Origin: Polynucleobacter asymbioticus
GTDB taxonomy: Bacteria; Pseudomonadota; Gammaproteobacteria; Burkholderiales; Burkholderiaceae
Direction of reading: 5' to 3'
NCBI RefSeq assembly: GCF_018687575.1
Contig: NZ_CP061297.1
Coordinates: forward strand, 750,821-814,820
DNA: 64,000 nucleotides
Below, piece after piece: positions 52,988 through 63,502 of this stretch. How positions within the stretch are numbered: position 1 is the stretch's first letter; every line of letters starts with the position of its first letter. The position numbers were made by a program, and so were the translations under genes. The notes under the pieces were generated by a model, which saw only the letters and a list, made by a program, of their open reading frames with translations, ran no database searches and was not told the DNA's origin.

Positions 52988-53512
52988 ATCGCTACTGATA
53001 AATCGCAGCGCATAAACCGGGAGATTACTGCTCCTGAAGTGCGTCTGATTGGACTAGATGGAGAACCCATCGGTGTAGTTAAGTTGAGTGAAGCCCTGGC
53101 TTTAGCAGAAGAGAAAGAAACCGATTTGGTTGAAATTGCTCCGACGGCTGTGCCACCTGTAGTCCGCATCATGGACTTCGGCAAATTCAAGTACCAAGAA
53201 GCCAAACGTTTGCATGAAGCCAAGCTTAAGCAAAAAGTGATTCAGGTGAAGGAAGTGAAATTCCGTCCCGGCACAGATGATGGTGACTATGGTGTGAAGC
53301 TACGCAATCTAATCCGCTTTTTAGAAGATGGTGATAAGACAAAGATTACGCTGCGGTTTCGGGGTCGTGAAATGGCTCACCAAGAAATCGGAGTCAGAAT
53401 GTTGGAACGTTTGAAGGCAGACCTGATTGAGTATGGTCAAGTAGAACAGTTTCCAAAGATGGAAGGTCGCCAGATGGTGATGGTATTGGCCCCCATTCGT
53501 AAGGCTAAGTAA
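52988..53512 (+). CDS. infC: Translation initiation factor IF-3, non-canonical start
   Basis: IF-3 keeps the small ribosomal subunit free and checks the start codon. The 174-residue product is read from ATC at 52988, giving [22 protein letters not shown], the family N-terminus; a GTG at 53039 would lose the first 17 residues. AAGGA lies 9 bases upstream of the ATC. An ATT at 52979 is the other option. Rare AUU/AUC starts let IF-3 repress its own translation in characterised bacteria. The rest ([26 protein letters not shown]) is normal. Confidence 0.88.
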   Translation: MATDKSQRINREITAPEVRLIGLDGEPIGVVKLSEALALAEEKETDLVEIAPTAVPPVVRIMDFGKFKYQEAKRLHEAKLKQKVIQVKEVKFRPGTDDGDYGVKLRNLIRFLEDGDKTKITLRFRGREMAHQEIGVRMLERLKADLIEYGQVEQFPKMEGRQMVMVLAPIRKAK

Positions 53513-53582
53513 TAAACCAAATCGCAAGATTGGGTTTGTTGTTTAAGTAGGGAGGAGTCGCAAGGCTCTGGTAGTTAGAAGT

Positions 53583-53616
53583 GCTTCTAGGTACAGGAAG
53601 CGTAACCGTCGGTTAC
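53583..53616 (+). promoter_or_regulatory. Structured leader before rpmI
   Basis: Two hairpins are adjacent: GCTTC (53583-53587) with GAAGC, and GTAACC with GGTTAC (53602-53616). They lie 36 bp before rpmI, where L20-type feedback leaders occur in other bacteria. Similarity to a known leader was not tested. Confidence 0.35.
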
Positions 53617-53651
53617 CACCTATGTTGCACAAGTAATTGAAGGGGTGCTTT

Positions 53652-53849
53652 ATGCCCAAGATGAAGAGCAAGAGTAGCGCTAAAAAGCGCTTCACGGTTC
53701 GCGCAGGCGGAACGATCAAACGAGGTCAGGCTTTCAAACGCCACATCCTCACCAAGAAGACCACAAAGAACAAGCGTCATTTGCGTGGTTCCACAGAAGT
53801 TGCGAAGGCAGACGTTAAGTCAATTCGCTCCATGCTTCCATACGCTTAA
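53652..53849 (+). CDS. rpmI: Ribosomal protein L35
   Basis: The 65-residue large-subunit protein begins [14 protein letters not shown] and contains [19 protein letters not shown], the normal family size and sequence. The start at 53652 follows AGGGGTG; the frame from 53637 adds five non-family residues. Confidence 0.97.
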   Translation: MPKMKSKSSAKKRFTVRAGGTIKRGQAFKRHILTKKTTKNKRHLRGSTEVAKADVKSIRSMLPYA

Positions 53850-53874
53850 CCTCAGACTAGATTAGGAGAAATAA

Positions 53875-54240
53875 ATGCCAAGAGTCAAACGTGGGGTTAC
53901 AGCAAGAGCCCGTCATAAGAAAATTACCGATGCCGCAACAGGCTATCGTGGACGTCGTAAAAATGTATTCCGTATTGCTAAGCAAGCAGTTATGCGTGCT
54001 GGTCAATATGCATACCGCGACCGTCGCAATAAGAAACGTGTATTCCGCGCATTGTGGATTGCTCGTATCAACGCGGCAGTTCGTCAGCATGACATGACCT
54101 ATAGCGTATTCATGAATGGTATGAAGAAGGCTGCGATCGAACTCGACCGCAAAGTGCTTTCTGATATGGCCATTGCTGACAAAGCGGCTTTCGCTGCTTT
54201 GGTTACTCGGATCAAATCCGTAGTAAACGCTGCAGCTTAA
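53875..54240 (+). CDS. rplT: Ribosomal protein L20
   Basis: The 121-residue protein begins [17 protein letters not shown] and has [21 protein letters not shown], the basic N-terminal arm that helps 50S assembly. It starts 25 bp after rpmI with AGGAG upstream. L20 represses its own operon in several bacteria. Confidence 0.97.
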   Translation: MPRVKRGVTARARHKKITDAATGYRGRRKNVFRIAKQAVMRAGQYAYRDRRNKKRVFRALWIARINAAVRQHDMTYSVFMNGMKKAAIELDRKVLSDMAIADKAAFAALVTRIKSVVNAAA

Positions 54241-54269
54241 TTCTTAGTTTATTTATTAACTAAGCTGCA

Positions 54270-55316
54270 ATGGTTTCTCTCGACCACATTGTCGAGGATG
54301 CTAAACGTGATTTCCTCGGAGCTGCCGATGCGGCAGCTCTAGAGGACGCGAAAGCCAAGTATCTCGGTAAGTCAGGTGTTCTCACTGAGCGTTTAAAAGC
54401 GCTTGGTGGAATGTCGCCTGATGAGCGCAAGAGTGCTGGCGCCCAAATTAATCAAATCAAAACCCAAGTTGAAGCTGCATTGCAAGAGCGTCGCCAAGCA
54501 TTGGCTGATGCGGTATTACTGCAACGTCTTGCGGCAGAATCCATTGACGTCTCTTTGCCTGGTCGTGGCCAAGCAGTAGGTAGCCTGCATCCCGTGATGC
54601 GTACCTGGGAGCGTGTTGAGGAGATCTTCCGCTCTATTGGTTTTGATGTAGCAGATGGCCCAGAAATTGAAACCGATTGGTTTAATTTCACCGCCTTAAA
54701 TAGTCCTGAGAATCATCCTGCTCGCTCAATGCAGGACACCTTCTATATCGATGGCAAAGATTCCAATGGAAAGCCTTTGTTATTGCGTACGCATACCAGT
54801 CCAATTCAGGTTCGTTATGCGAGTGAGCATGTCAAGAAATACGCTCATGCTGATGTGATGCCGCCAATTAAAGTGATTGCTCCAGGCAGAACCTATCGCG
54901 TGGATAGTGATGCCACCCATTCACCGATGTTTCATCAGGTCGAAGGCTTGTGGATCGCAGAGAGCGTTTCATTTGCCGACCTTAAAGGTGTGTATACCGA
55001 TTTCTTAAGAACCTTTTTTGAAACGAATGAATTACAAGTTCGTTTCCGCCCATCGTATTTCCCTTTTACTGAACCTTCAGCTGAAATCGATATGGCCTTT
55101 GGTAGCGGCAAGTTGGCTGGCCGTTGGTTAGAGATTTCTGGAGCAGGGCAGGTCCATCCAAATGTATTGCGCAATATGGGTATTGATCCAGAGCGCTATA
55201 CCGGTTTTGCTTTTGGCTCTGGTTTAGAGCGCTTGACGATGTTGCGTTACGGCGTTGATGATTTACGTCTTTTCTTTGAGAACGATCTCCGTTTCTTAGC
55301 GCAATTTCCGGCTTAA
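54270..55316 (+). CDS. pheS: Phenylalanyl-tRNA synthetase alpha subunit
   Basis: This 348-residue class II catalytic subunit has a helical tRNA-binding N-terminus (residues 1-90), motif 2 [20 protein letters not shown] and motif 3 [22 protein letters not shown]. PheS pairs with PheT as an alpha2beta2 enzyme. It lies 29 bp after rplT and 31 bp before pheT. Confidence 0.97.
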   Translation: MVSLDHIVEDAKRDFLGAADAAALEDAKAKYLGKSGVLTERLKALGGMSPDERKSAGAQINQIKTQVEAALQERRQALADAVLLQRLAAESIDVSLPGRGQAVGSLHPVMRTWERVEEIFRSIGFDVADGPEIETDWFNFTALNSPENHPARSMQDTFYIDGKDSNGKPLLLRTHTSPIQVRYASEHVKKYAHADVMPPIKVIAPGRTYRVDSDATHSPMFHQVEGLWIAESVSFADLKGVYTDFLRTFFETNELQVRFRPSYFPFTEPSAEIDMAFGSGKLAGRWLEISGAGQVHPNVLRNMGIDPERYTGFAFGSGLERLTMLRYGVDDLRLFFENDLRFLAQFPA

Positions 55317-55347
55317 TTCGCCAACCTTCTAATAGTAGATAGCGCAT

Positions 55348-57807
55348 ATGCAATTTTCTGAATCTTGGTTACGCCAATATGTAAACCCTTCGCTCGATAG
55401 CAATGCCTTAGGTCACGCAATGACTATGGCGGGTCTAGAGGTTGAGGAGCAAAATTCAGTAGCACCCCCATTCACAAAGATTGTTGTTGCGCAAATTCTC
55501 TCTGCTGAGCAGCACCCTGATGCAGATCGTTTACGTGTTTGTAAGGTTGATGCTGGCACTGGGCAGGAGTTACAAATCGTATGCGGCGCCCCAAATGCGC
55601 GCGCTGGTATCAAGATCCCATGCGCCCTGGTTGGTGCCGAACTACCGCCAGCTGAATCAGGTGGCAAGCCATTCATGATCAAAGTAGGTAAGTTGCGTGG
55701 TGTCGAAAGCCAAGGCATGTTGTGCTCTGGTCGTGAATTAGGTCTAGGCGATGATCATGAAGGTATTCTGGAATTGCCTACGGATGCACCAGTAGGTGAG
55801 GATATTCGCCAGTATTTAAATTTGGATGATCAGATCTTTGTTATTAAGTTGACGCCAAATAAAGCCGATTGTTTGTCTCTGATGGGCATGGCTCGTGAAG
55901 TATCCGCTATTACTGGCGCTGCACTATGTGCCCCTAAGTGGACTCCTGCCAATGTCACTATTGCTGACAAGCTCAAAGTGACCGTTGAAAACACGGATCT
56001 TTGCGGACGTTTTGCTGGTCGTGTGATCCGCGGTGTGAATCCAAAGGCTAAAACTCCAGACTGGATGATTCAACGACTTTGTAATGCTGGTCAAAGAAGT
56101 ATCTCTCCATTAGTCGACCTATCAAACTATGTGATGTTGGAAATGGGTCAGCCAACCCATGTGTTTGACATTGATAAATTAGCTGGTGATATCTCTGTTC
56201 GTTGGGCAAAGTCCGGCGAAAGTCTTGAACTATTAAATGGCCAGACAATTACTCTGCAAGGTCCAGACTCTGCAGGCAAGATCCAAGATGCTGGCGTAGT
56301 TGCAGATCAAAATGGTCCAGTGGCTTTAGCTGGAATCATGGGTGGCAATCACTGTGCTGTAACTGACGACACTAAAAATATTTATGTTGAAGCAGCCTAT
56401 TGGCAGCCTTCAGCAATTCAGGGACGTGCTCGTCGCTTTAATTTCAGTACCGATGCCGCTCATCGCTTTGAGCGTGGTGTGGATCCACAAAATACGGCTA
56501 ACTGTTTAGAGTATTTAACTGCTTTAATTGTTGAGGTATGTGGTGGTCAAGTTGGTCCAATTGATGATCAAGTATTAGCTGTTCCAGAGCGTAAGCCAGT
56601 GAGTATGCGTTTGGCTCGCGCCATCAAAGTGATTGGTATTCCACTGACTGCTGAAGTTGTTTCTGATGTATTCAAGCGCTTAGGTTTTGAGTTCAAGCAA
56701 GAAACTGGCGATGTATTCGTTGTGACTCCACCAAGCTATCGCTTTGATATCGAAATTGAAGAAGATTTAATTGAAGAAGTCGCACGCATGTACGGCTTTG
56801 AAAATATTCCTGATGTGCCGCCTGTTTCTTCTTTGAAGATGAGCGCTAAAGCTGAAGCAAAGCGTGGCGTGCATTTATTACGCCAACGTTTGGCTCTGCA
56901 GGGCTACCAAGAGGCAGTCAATTTTGGATTTACCGATCTTGAAAGTGAGCAACGCTTAGCAGCCGCTACTGAAAAAGATTTAATTGCCGTACTCAATCCA
57001 ATTGCTAGTCAGTATGGTGTGATGCGGAGTAATCTCTGGGGTGGCTTATTAGGCAATCTCAAGTCAAACCTGAATCGTGGTGCTGGCCGTGTCCGTTTAT
57101 TTGAAACAGGCCGGGTATTTAAGCGTGATTTAAGCGTTCAGGAAGAGGCTGGCAAGGTAGCTGGCTTTCATCAGCCGCAGCAAGTTGGCGGCTTAGCTTA
57201 TGGTTCGTTTGTCCCTGAGCAATGGGCGAGTGCTGATCGTGCAGTTGATTTCTTTGACGTGAAGGGTGATCTGGAGCGCGTGCTCGATCCCTTACATTTC
57301 ACAACTGAGGCTGCAGTTCATCCTGCGCTTCATCCAGGCCGTAGTGCACACATTCAATTATTAACCCCATCTGGCAAGCAGCATATTGGCTGGATTGGTG
57401 AATTGCATCCTGGATTGCAGCAGGCCTATGAATTACCTCAGGCTCCAGTGCTCTTTGAAATGGATCTTGAGGCCATTCGCAATCTCGGTATTCCGCAGCC
57501 AGAAGAGTTAAGTAAATTCCCTGCTGTTCAACGAGATTTGGCAGTAGTGGTGAAGCAGACTGTTTCTGCACAGGTTTTACTAGATGCAATGAATGCAAAG
57601 AAGCAGAACTTGGTGAAAGCGATTGAGCTCTTTGATGAGTTCAAGCCTAAGGCTGGTTCTAGCAGCATGGCTGATGATGAGAAGAGCTTAGCCTTCCGTG
57701 TTACCTTGCTTAATCCACAAGAAACCCTGCAGGATGCCCAAATTGAAGCAGTTATGACGGCTTTATTGTCATCGCTTGAGAAAAATTGCGCAGCCCGTCT
57801 GCGCTAG
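55348..57807 (+). CDS. pheT: Phenylalanyl-tRNA synthetase beta subunit
   Basis: The 819-residue subunit has an N-terminal OB-type tRNA-binding domain ([23 protein letters not shown]), the B3/B4 editing domain, the B5 domain ([19 protein letters not shown]), a catalytic-like domain and a C-terminal anticodon-binding FDX-ACB fold ([12 protein letters not shown]). Size is normal for the family. ihfA begins 40 bp after it. Confidence 0.97.
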   Translation: MQFSESWLRQYVNPSLDSNALGHAMTMAGLEVEEQNSVAPPFTKIVVAQILSAEQHPDADRLRVCKVDAGTGQELQIVCGAPNARAGIKIPCALVGAELPPAESGGKPFMIKVGKLRGVESQGMLCSGRELGLGDDHEGILELPTDAPVGEDIRQYLNLDDQIFVIKLTPNKADCLSLMGMAREVSAITGAALCAPKWTPANVTIADKLKVTVENTDLCGRFAGRVIRGVNPKAKTPDWMIQRLCNAGQRSISPLVDLSNYVMLEMGQPTHVFDIDKLAGDISVRWAKSGESLELLNGQTITLQGPDSAGKIQDAGVVADQNGPVALAGIMGGNHCAVTDDTKNIYVEAAYWQPSAIQGRARRFNFSTDAAHRFERGVDPQNTANCLEYLTALIVEVCGGQVGPIDDQVLAVPERKPVSMRLARAIKVIGIPLTAEVVSDVFKRLGFEFKQETGDVFVVTPPSYRFDIEIEEDLIEEVARMYGFENIPDVPPVSSLKMSAKAEAKRGVHLLRQRLALQGYQEAVNFGFTDLESEQRLAAATEKDLIAVLNPIASQYGVMRSNLWGGLLGNLKSNLNRGAGRVRLFETGRVFKRDLSVQEEAGKVAGFHQPQQVGGLAYGSFVPEQWASADRAVDFFDVKGDLERVLDPLHFTTEAAVHPALHPGRSAHIQLLTPSGKQHIGWIGELHPGLQQAYELPQAPVLFEMDLEAIRNLGIPQPEELSKFPAVQRDLAVVVKQTVSAQVLLDAMNAKKQNLVKAIELFDEFKPKAGSSSMADDEKSLAFRVTLLNPQETLQDAQIEAVMTALLSSLEKNCAARLR

Positions 57808-57847
57808 GTTTAATATTAGTAAAAGATATTACAAAGAGACTTCCGCC

Positions 57848-58171
57848 ATGAATGACTTAGTTAGCAACGATACCGTTACCAAGAATGAACTCTCGGAAGC
57901 CCTCTTTGATCAAGTTGGTCTAAATAAGCGTGAAGCTAAAGACATGATTGATGCCTTCTTTGACCGCATCGGCCAGTCGCTAGAGGCTGGTGTTGAGGTG
58001 AAGATTTCTGGATTTGGAAATTTCCAACTACGTAATAAATCAGCTCGCCCAGGTCGCAATCCAAAAACGGGGCAAATGATTCCCATTGCAGCACGTCGCG
58101 TTGTCACATTTCACGCAAGTCAAAAGCTCAAGGACGTAGTTGAGTCACATGCTCGAGAAAACAGTATTTGA
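57848..58171 (+). CDS. ihfA: Integration host factor alpha subunit
   Basis: The 107-residue DNA-bending protein begins [19 protein letters not shown] and contains the arm sequence [20 protein letters not shown]. It acts as a heterodimer with IhfB in recombination, transcription and replication. Its position after pheT is the conserved one. The MerR-type gene overlaps its end by 23 bp. Confidence 0.96.
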   Translation: MNDLVSNDTVTKNELSEALFDQVGLNKREAKDMIDAFFDRIGQSLEAGVEVKISGFGNFQLRNKSARPGRNPKTGQMIPIAARRVVTFHASQKLKDVVESHARENSI

Positions 58172-58499
58172 TGCTGGGTCGGTGCTGCTGAGTTCGCAGC
58201 TCCCCCCAATTCCCGCTAAGCGTTATTTCACTATTGGTGAGGTATCAGACCTTTGCGGCGTGCGCTCGCATGTCTTGCGCTACTGGGAACAAGAATTCTC
58301 GCAGCTAAGTCCGCAAAAGCGTCGAGGTAATCGACGCTACTATCAGCATCATGAGGTGGTCTTAATTCGCAAGATTAGGGCGCTTCTATATGAAGAAGGC
58401 TTCACGATCAGTGGTGCCAGAAATCGTCTTGATGAGGCTCGTGGTGAGCTTCGATTGCGCGATGAGTTGCAAGCTGTTCTGCAAATTCTCTCGAAATAG
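58149..58499 (+). CDS. MerR-family regulator downstream of ihfA
   Basis: The 116-residue protein carries a MerR-type helix-turn-helix ([31 protein letters not shown]), the second-helix [19 protein letters not shown] and a short C-terminal coiled coil. There are no metal-binding cysteines near the C-terminus, so a metal ligand is unlikely. The ATG at 58149 is preferred over a TTG at 58140. The ihfA-merR order is conserved in the group; its target is unknown. Confidence 0.87.
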   Translation: MLEKTVFDAGSVLLSSQLPPIPAKRYFTIGEVSDLCGVRSHVLRYWEQEFSQLSPQKRRGNRRYYQHHEVVLIRKIRALLYEEGFTISGARNRLDEARGELRLRDELQAVLQILSK

Positions 58500-58524
58500 T
58501 AACTGATACAATTTTGTTTCTCGT

Positions 58525-58601
<77 letters not shown>

Positions 58602-58623
58602 TTCATTCAATTTCAAATCTGCC

Positions 58624-59025
58624 ATGACATCAAGCTCAAACGACATTACTTATTTTGGTTTAACGATTCCCTTTTTAGCGCACCTTGGCGTTGTGCCTGA
58701 GTATGCTGAAGGCGGTAAATCACGTATTAGCTTAGTGATTAAGCCTGAGTTTGAGAATAGCTTTCAGATTGCCCATGGTGGGGTGGTGATGACGCTCCTG
58801 GATTTTGCGATGGGGGCAGCAGCTCGTAGCACTGTTAACCAGCCACTTGGAGCCATGACAATTGACATGAGCGTGAGTTTTTTGCGCCCAAGCGTGGGCA
58901 AGATTGTGGTGGAGGGTACCGTTCTTAAGTCTGGAAAAACGATTAATTATTGTGAAGCTGTAGTTTTAAATGAGGCTGGCGAGATAACTGCTAAATCTAG
59001 CGGTACCTTTATGTTGAGAAGGTAA
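58624..59025 (+). CDS. PaaI-type hotdog thioesterase
   Basis: This 133-residue acyl-CoA thioesterase-like protein has the hotdog motif [21 protein letters not shown] near residue 48, with the conserved Asp/Glu region and a final strand [20 protein letters not shown]. The substrate is unknown. It lies just after tRNA-Pro on the same strand. Confidence 0.83.
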   Translation: MTSSSNDITYFGLTIPFLAHLGVVPEYAEGGKSRISLVIKPEFENSFQIAHGGVVMTLLDFAMGAAARSTVNQPLGAMTIDMSVSFLRPSVGKIVVEGTVLKSGKTINYCEAVVLNEAGEITAKSSGTFMLRR

Positions 59026-59228
59026 GGCTTATATACTTGTTTTAAATATAGTATTTATAATGATTATGTTAGTTAATAATTTAAAAATGCCTAAAGAGCT
59101 TAATTGAATAAGGTTTTAAGGGATATTTAAATATATATTCGTATTTATTAATATGTGTATATAATTTTTATTCAGGTTTAGCAAATTCTTTGTTATCCCA
59201 TGTAACTAATATTCGGAGAAATTCATTC
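59026..59228. promoter_or_regulatory. AT-rich promoter region of the H-NS gene
   Basis: Bases 59035-59190 are almost entirely A and T with few G or C, which favours intrinsic curvature and H-NS binding. This supports autoregulation of the gene downstream. No specific operators were seen. Confidence 0.5.
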
Positions 59229-59513
59229 ATGTCTTCTTATAAAGAGCTTTTAGCCCAACGCGAATTGTTGGATAAACAGATTAAAGAAGCAGTTCTACGT
59301 GAAAAAGCCGACGGTATTGCGAAGGCCAAACTCATCATTGAGCAATACGACTTAACAGCATCAGATTTGTTCAGCCGTAAGGCTGGTGCCCGTAGCTCTA
59401 GTGGCAAGGTTGCTCCTAAGTACCGTAATCCATCTACCGGTGATACCTGGACTGGTCGCGGTAAGGCGCCAAAATGGATCGAGGGAAGAGATCGCAGTAG
59501 CTTCTTGATCTAA
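59229..59513 (+). CDS. H-NS-family nucleoid protein
   Basis: From the ATG at 59229 (GGAG upstream) the 94-residue protein has a helical oligomerisation part (SYKELLAQRELLDKQIKEAVLREKA) and the DNA-binding C-terminus KYRNPSTGDTWTGRGKAPKWI. H-NS proteins silence AT-rich foreign DNA, which fits the presence of a horizontally acquired island in this genome. Confidence 0.92.
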   Translation: MSSYKELLAQRELLDKQIKEAVLREKADGIAKAKLIIEQYDLTASDLFSRKAGARSSSGKVAPKYRNPSTGDTWTGRGKAPKWIEGRDRSSFLI

Positions 59514-59542
59514 GTTACTGATTCATAAACTTTTATCTATGA

Positions 59543-59582
59543 AAAGGCCGCTCAATGCAAATTGAGTGGCCTTTAATCTTTA
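59543..59582 (+). terminator. Terminator after the H-NS gene
   Basis: AAAGGCC...CTCAAT pairs with ATTGAG...GGCCTTT over a short loop, followed by AATCTTTATT. The stem also suits the convergent gene at 59603. Confidence 0.75.
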
Positions 59583-59602
59583 TTGGAATAGGTTGGAGAG
59601 CT

Positions 59603-60304
59603 CTAAACACACTTTCTATTGAGTGCCTGAATAAATATAGGCTCTAGGAGTTCATGCCGATTTTTGTCTCCTAAGGCATCCTCAAGCTCTGGATTGGTAG
59701 CGGGATACCCAATAATGAGAGGATTTTGGTCAATCAAGCCATTTTGTACCTCTTCCTGTAAGACTTCTGGGTACTGGGACCTTACACCTACAGTATTTTC
59801 ATCTGCCAGACCCATTACCCCAGGGTGAAGACGAATAAATCCTTCATCTACTAGTATAGGAATGCGCTGCGTGTCCTTGTTTTTACTCAGATAATGTATT
59901 AAATGAACCTGCTCAACCGGTGGTATCAGGGCGTCTAGGAATATGAGGTCTGGTGCTATTGATACGGCCTTCATGAGGCCCTCTAGGCTATCCACGGATA
60001 CCTCCATCTCTACCTTGAGTTGCCAGCATTGAATCGATTCGATTAACTCATGGCTATTTTCTACTCTCCTGAATATCCCCATGGCAATACAGTTTTGGGT
60101 GGTTTTTTGCCGCATGGCTCTTTTACGTCGAGCAAGTTGCTGGTCAAGTGAGCTTGCCAGGATGCGTCGATGACCCCCGCGGGTCTTCCAAGCGATTAAT
60201 TCGCCTAATTCAACCATTTTCTGGACGGTGCCAAGCGAAACCTGCAGTACTTTTGCACTTTGGCGAGTGCTTAGATATTCCAAATCAGGGGTAATTGCTT
60301 TCAT
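59603..60304 (-). CDS. Excisionase-type HTH protein with receiver-like domain
   Basis: The 233-residue protein starts with an HTH of the excisionase/MerR class (YLSTRQSAKVLQVSLGTVQKMVELGELIAWKTRGGHRRI, near residues 10-48), then a basic linker. A receiver-like domain follows in which DLIFLDALIPP near residue 127 resembles the phospho-acceptor strand. A true response regulator would need a lysine and Thr/Ser at later positions, which I cannot assign. No kinase is near. It is divergent from sucA across 297 bp and may regulate it. Confidence 0.7.
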   Translation of the reverse strand: MKAITPDLEYLSTRQSAKVLQVSLGTVQKMVELGELIAWKTRGGHRRILASSLDQQLARRKRAMRQKTTQNCIAMGIFRRVENSHELIESIQCWQLKVEMEVSVDSLEGLMKAVSIAPDLIFLDALIPPVEQVHLIHYLSKNKDTQRIPILVDEGFIRLHPGVMGLADENTVGVRSQYPEVLQEEVQNGLIDQNPLIIGYPATNPELEDALGDKNRHELLEPIFIQALNRKCV

Positions 60305-60601
60305 ATGTCCTTAATCTCATTAATTCATTTGAAGATTTAGAGAATACGAATCAACCCTTGGGGAATCTGTCAGGAGGGGTTTAAATCAAAGTAGGAAAAT
60401 TCTTATTCGGGGCTTAATTGGACAAATACCCCCAAAAGCCCCAAAATCAGGGAAAGCCCTTTATGAATCAATGGGTAATCGTGTTAAATTAGCACCGTTG
60501 TATATGTATTCGCACAGATCAATTCGTATCGCGGTTAAGCCGTAGAGCGAATGGTTTTAACCACAGTTTTTATTCGGGAAACCCGATGAAAGGTGAGCAT
60601 C
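60305..60601. promoter_or_regulatory. Divergent region between the HTH gene and sucA
   Basis: No gene is present. The right part has AAAGGTGAG just before the sucA ATG, and AT-rich stretches at 60480-60500 could hold promoters. No clear operator was recognised. Confidence 0.4.
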
Positions 60602-63460
60602 ATGATGCAGGATCAAAGAGATAACTCCTATCTCTTCGGCGGAAACGCACCCTACGTAGAGGAACTCTACGAATCCTACTTGCACGATCCAGCTTCTGTA
60701 GCTGATCATTGGCGAGACTATTTTGATAACGTGAAGCAAATTCCAGCGGCCGATGGTTCATCTAGAACTGATATTGCCCATGGACCTATTGTTGCTTCAT
60801 TTGCTGAGCGCGCAAAGCAAGGCCCGATTCGCACAGTGTCTGCTGATTCAGCTGACTCTGCTATGGGTCGCAAGCGCGTTGCTGTTCAACAGTTGATCGC
60901 GGCGTATCGTAACGTCGGTAATCGTTGGGCAGATATTGATCCGTTGAAGCGCTCAGAGCGTCCGGATATTCCTGAATTAGATCCAGCCTTCTACGGCTTT
61001 GGTGATGGCGATATGGATATCGTCTTTAACACCAGCAACACCTTCTTCGGCAAGAACGAAATGACCTTGCGGGATTTACTGCAAGCCTTGCGCGAAACGT
61101 ATTGCGGCACTTTGGGTGCTGAGTACATGTTTATTGCAGACCAAAAGATTAAAAAGTGGTGGCAAGAGAAGTTGGAGTCCATTCGCTCAACCCCGCATTT
61201 CAATGTGGATCAAAAGCGCCAAATTCTGGATCGCGTTACTGCGGCTGAAGGTTTGGAGCGCTACCTCCAAGCTAAGTATGTTGGTCAGAAACGCTTTTCA
61301 CTTGAGGGTGGTGAAAGCTTCATCGCCTGTATGGATGAGTTGATCCGTGAGGCCGGCGCTAAGGGTGTTCAAGAAATCGTCATTGGTATGGCCCACCGTG
61401 GTCGTCTCAACGTGCTGGTCAATACCTTAGGCAAGATGCCTACGGATTTGTTTGCTGAATTTGAGCACAAGGGCCCAGAAACTTTACCTGCTGGTGACGT
61501 GAAATATCACCAAGGTTTCTCAAGTGATATTTCTACTCCAGCTGGCCCAGTGCATTTGTCATTAGCATTTAATCCATCCCACTTAGAAATCGTGAACCCT
61601 GTTGTTGAAGGTTCTGCCCGTGCTCGCATGGAGCGTCGTGGTGATATGTTGGGTGAGCAAGTAATGCCGGTATTGGTACACGGTGATGCTGCGATTGCTG
61701 GCCAAGGCGTCATGCAAGAGACCTTGGCAATGGCAGAAGTTCGTGGCTATTCGACTGGCGGTACCATCCACATTGTCATTAATAACCAGATTGGTTTTAC
61801 TACATCCGATCCACGCGATTTACGTTCAAGCTTGTATTGCACTGACATCATGAAAGTGATTGATGCGCCGGTGTTGCATGTGAATGGTGATGATCCTGAG
61901 GCAGTCGTGTTGGCAACGAAGTTGGCGGTTGAGTTCCGCAGCCAGTTCCACAAAGACGTTGCAATTGATATTGTTTGTTTCCGAAAACTCGGTCATAACG
62001 AGCAAGATTCTCCAGCAATGACTCAGCCTTTGATGTACAAAATCATTGCCGCTCATCCTGGTACACGAAAGCTTTACGCTGATAAGTTAGAAACCCAAGG
62101 TGTCTTACCTGCGGGTACCGGTGATTTGATGGTGAAAGAGTATCGCGCCGCAATGGATGCCGGTAAGCAAACCTCCGATCCAGTATTGAGTAACTTCAAA
62201 GGCAAGTTTGCCGTAGATTGGTCACCATTCTTAAATAAGAAATGGACTGATGAAGCCGATACGGCAATTCCATTAACTGAATGGAAGCGCTTGGCTGAAA
62301 GAGTTTCAACTGTTCGTGAAGGTTTCCAGGTCCATCCACTCGTTGAGAAGGTACTAAAAGACCGCGCAGCTATGGGTCGCGGTGAAGCGAATATCGACTG
62401 GGGCATGGGTGAGCACATGGCTTTCGCGTCCTTAGTAGCAAGTGGTTACCCAGTGCGTTTGTCTGGTGAGGATAGTGGTCGTGGTACCTTTACCCATCGT
62501 CATGCGGTACTTCATAACCAGAGCCGTGAGAAATGGGATGAGGGTGTCTATATTCCTCTTCGTCACATTGCAAAGGATCAAGCGCCATTCCTGGTAATTG
62601 ACTCTATCTTGTCAGAAGAGGCTGTCCTCGGCTTTGAATACGGTTACGCAGCGGCTGAGCCGAATACCCTGACCATCTGGGAAGCTCAGTTCGGAGACTT
62701 TGCGAACGGTGCTCAAGTGGTGATTGACCAATTTATTGCCTCTGGCGAAGTGAAGTGGGGCCGTGCAAATGGTCTCGTCATGATGTTGCCTCATGGTTAT
62801 GAGGGTCAAGGACCAGAGCATTCATCGGCACGTCTAGAGCGCTTCATGCAGTTATGTGCCGACACCAATATGCAGGTAATTCAGCCAACAACTGCAGCGC
62901 AGATCTTCCACGTATTGCGTCGCCAGATGATTCGTCAGTTCCGCAAACCGCTGATCTTGATGACACCAAAATCATTGTTACGTAATAAAGAAGCTTCTTC
63001 ACCATTAACCGAGTTCACTAAGGGCGGTTTCCAAACCATTCTTCCAGAGCGCGATGACAGTATCGACGGCAAGAAGGTGACTCGCTTGATAATGTGTTCC
63101 GGTAAGGTGTTTTACGATCTAGCTAAAACACGTACCGAGAAAAAGCTTGAAGATGTGGCGATTATTCGTTTGGAACAGCTTTATCCGTTCCCACATAAAG
63201 CATTGTCTGCTGAGTTGAAGAAGTATCCAAACCTACAAGAGGTTGTGTGGTGTCAGGATGAGCCACAAAATCAAGGCGCCTGGTTCTTTGTTCAGCACAA
63301 TATTTTGGAGAATATGTCTGAGGGTATGAAGTTGGGATATGCGGGTCGTCCAGCATCAGCTTCACCAGCTTGCGGATATGCCCATCTCCATCAAGAACAA
63401 CAGAAGTCGCTTCTTACTGCAGCATTCGCAAAACTAAAGGGTTATGTCATTACGAAGTAA
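60602..63460 (+). CDS. sucA: 2-oxoglutarate dehydrogenase E1
   Basis: This 952-residue thiamine-diphosphate enzyme decarboxylates 2-oxoglutarate in the TCA cycle. It has the N-terminal PYVEELYESYLHDPASVADHWRDYF, the ThDP-binding region GDAAIAGQGVMQETLAM, IVINNQIGFTTSDP and HRHAVLHNQSREKWD. The ATG at 60602 has AAAGGTGAG upstream; a GTG at 60593 adds three residues. sucB starts 42 bp downstream. Confidence 0.97.
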   Translation: MMQDQRDNSYLFGGNAPYVEELYESYLHDPASVADHWRDYFDNVKQIPAADGSSRTDIAHGPIVASFAERAKQGPIRTVSADSADSAMGRKRVAVQQLIAAYRNVGNRWADIDPLKRSERPDIPELDPAFYGFGDGDMDIVFNTSNTFFGKNEMTLRDLLQALRETYCGTLGAEYMFIADQKIKKWWQEKLESIRSTPHFNVDQKRQILDRVTAAEGLERYLQAKYVGQKRFSLEGGESFIACMDELIREAGAKGVQEIVIGMAHRGRLNVLVNTLGKMPTDLFAEFEHKGPETLPAGDVKYHQGFSSDISTPAGPVHLSLAFNPSHLEIVNPVVEGSARARMERRGDMLGEQVMPVLVHGDAAIAGQGVMQETLAMAEVRGYSTGGTIHIVINNQIGFTTSDPRDLRSSLYCTDIMKVIDAPVLHVNGDDPEAVVLATKLAVEFRSQFHKDVAIDIVCFRKLGHNEQDSPAMTQPLMYKIIAAHPGTRKLYADKLETQGVLPAGTGDLMVKEYRAAMDAGKQTSDPVLSNFKGKFAVDWSPFLNKKWTDEADTAIPLTEWKRLAERVSTVREGFQVHPLVEKVLKDRAAMGRGEANIDWGMGEHMAFASLVASGYPVRLSGEDSGRGTFTHRHAVLHNQSREKWDEGVYIPLRHIAKDQAPFLVIDSILSEEAVLGFEYGYAAAEPNTLTIWEAQFGDFANGAQVVIDQFIASGEVKWGRANGLVMMLPHGYEGQGPEHSSARLERFMQLCADTNMQVIQPTTAAQIFHVLRRQMIRQFRKPLILMTPKSLLRNKEASSPLTEFTKGGFQTILPERDDSIDGKKVTRLIMCSGKVFYDLAKTRTEKKLEDVAIIRLEQLYPFPHKALSAELKKYPNLQEVVWCQDEPQNQGAWFFVQHNILENMSEGMKLGYAGRPASASPACGYAHLHQEQQKSLLTAAFAKLKGYVITK

Positions 63461-63502
63461 TCGTAGACGTCACTCATACACAAACACTAAATAGGATTAA
63501 TC

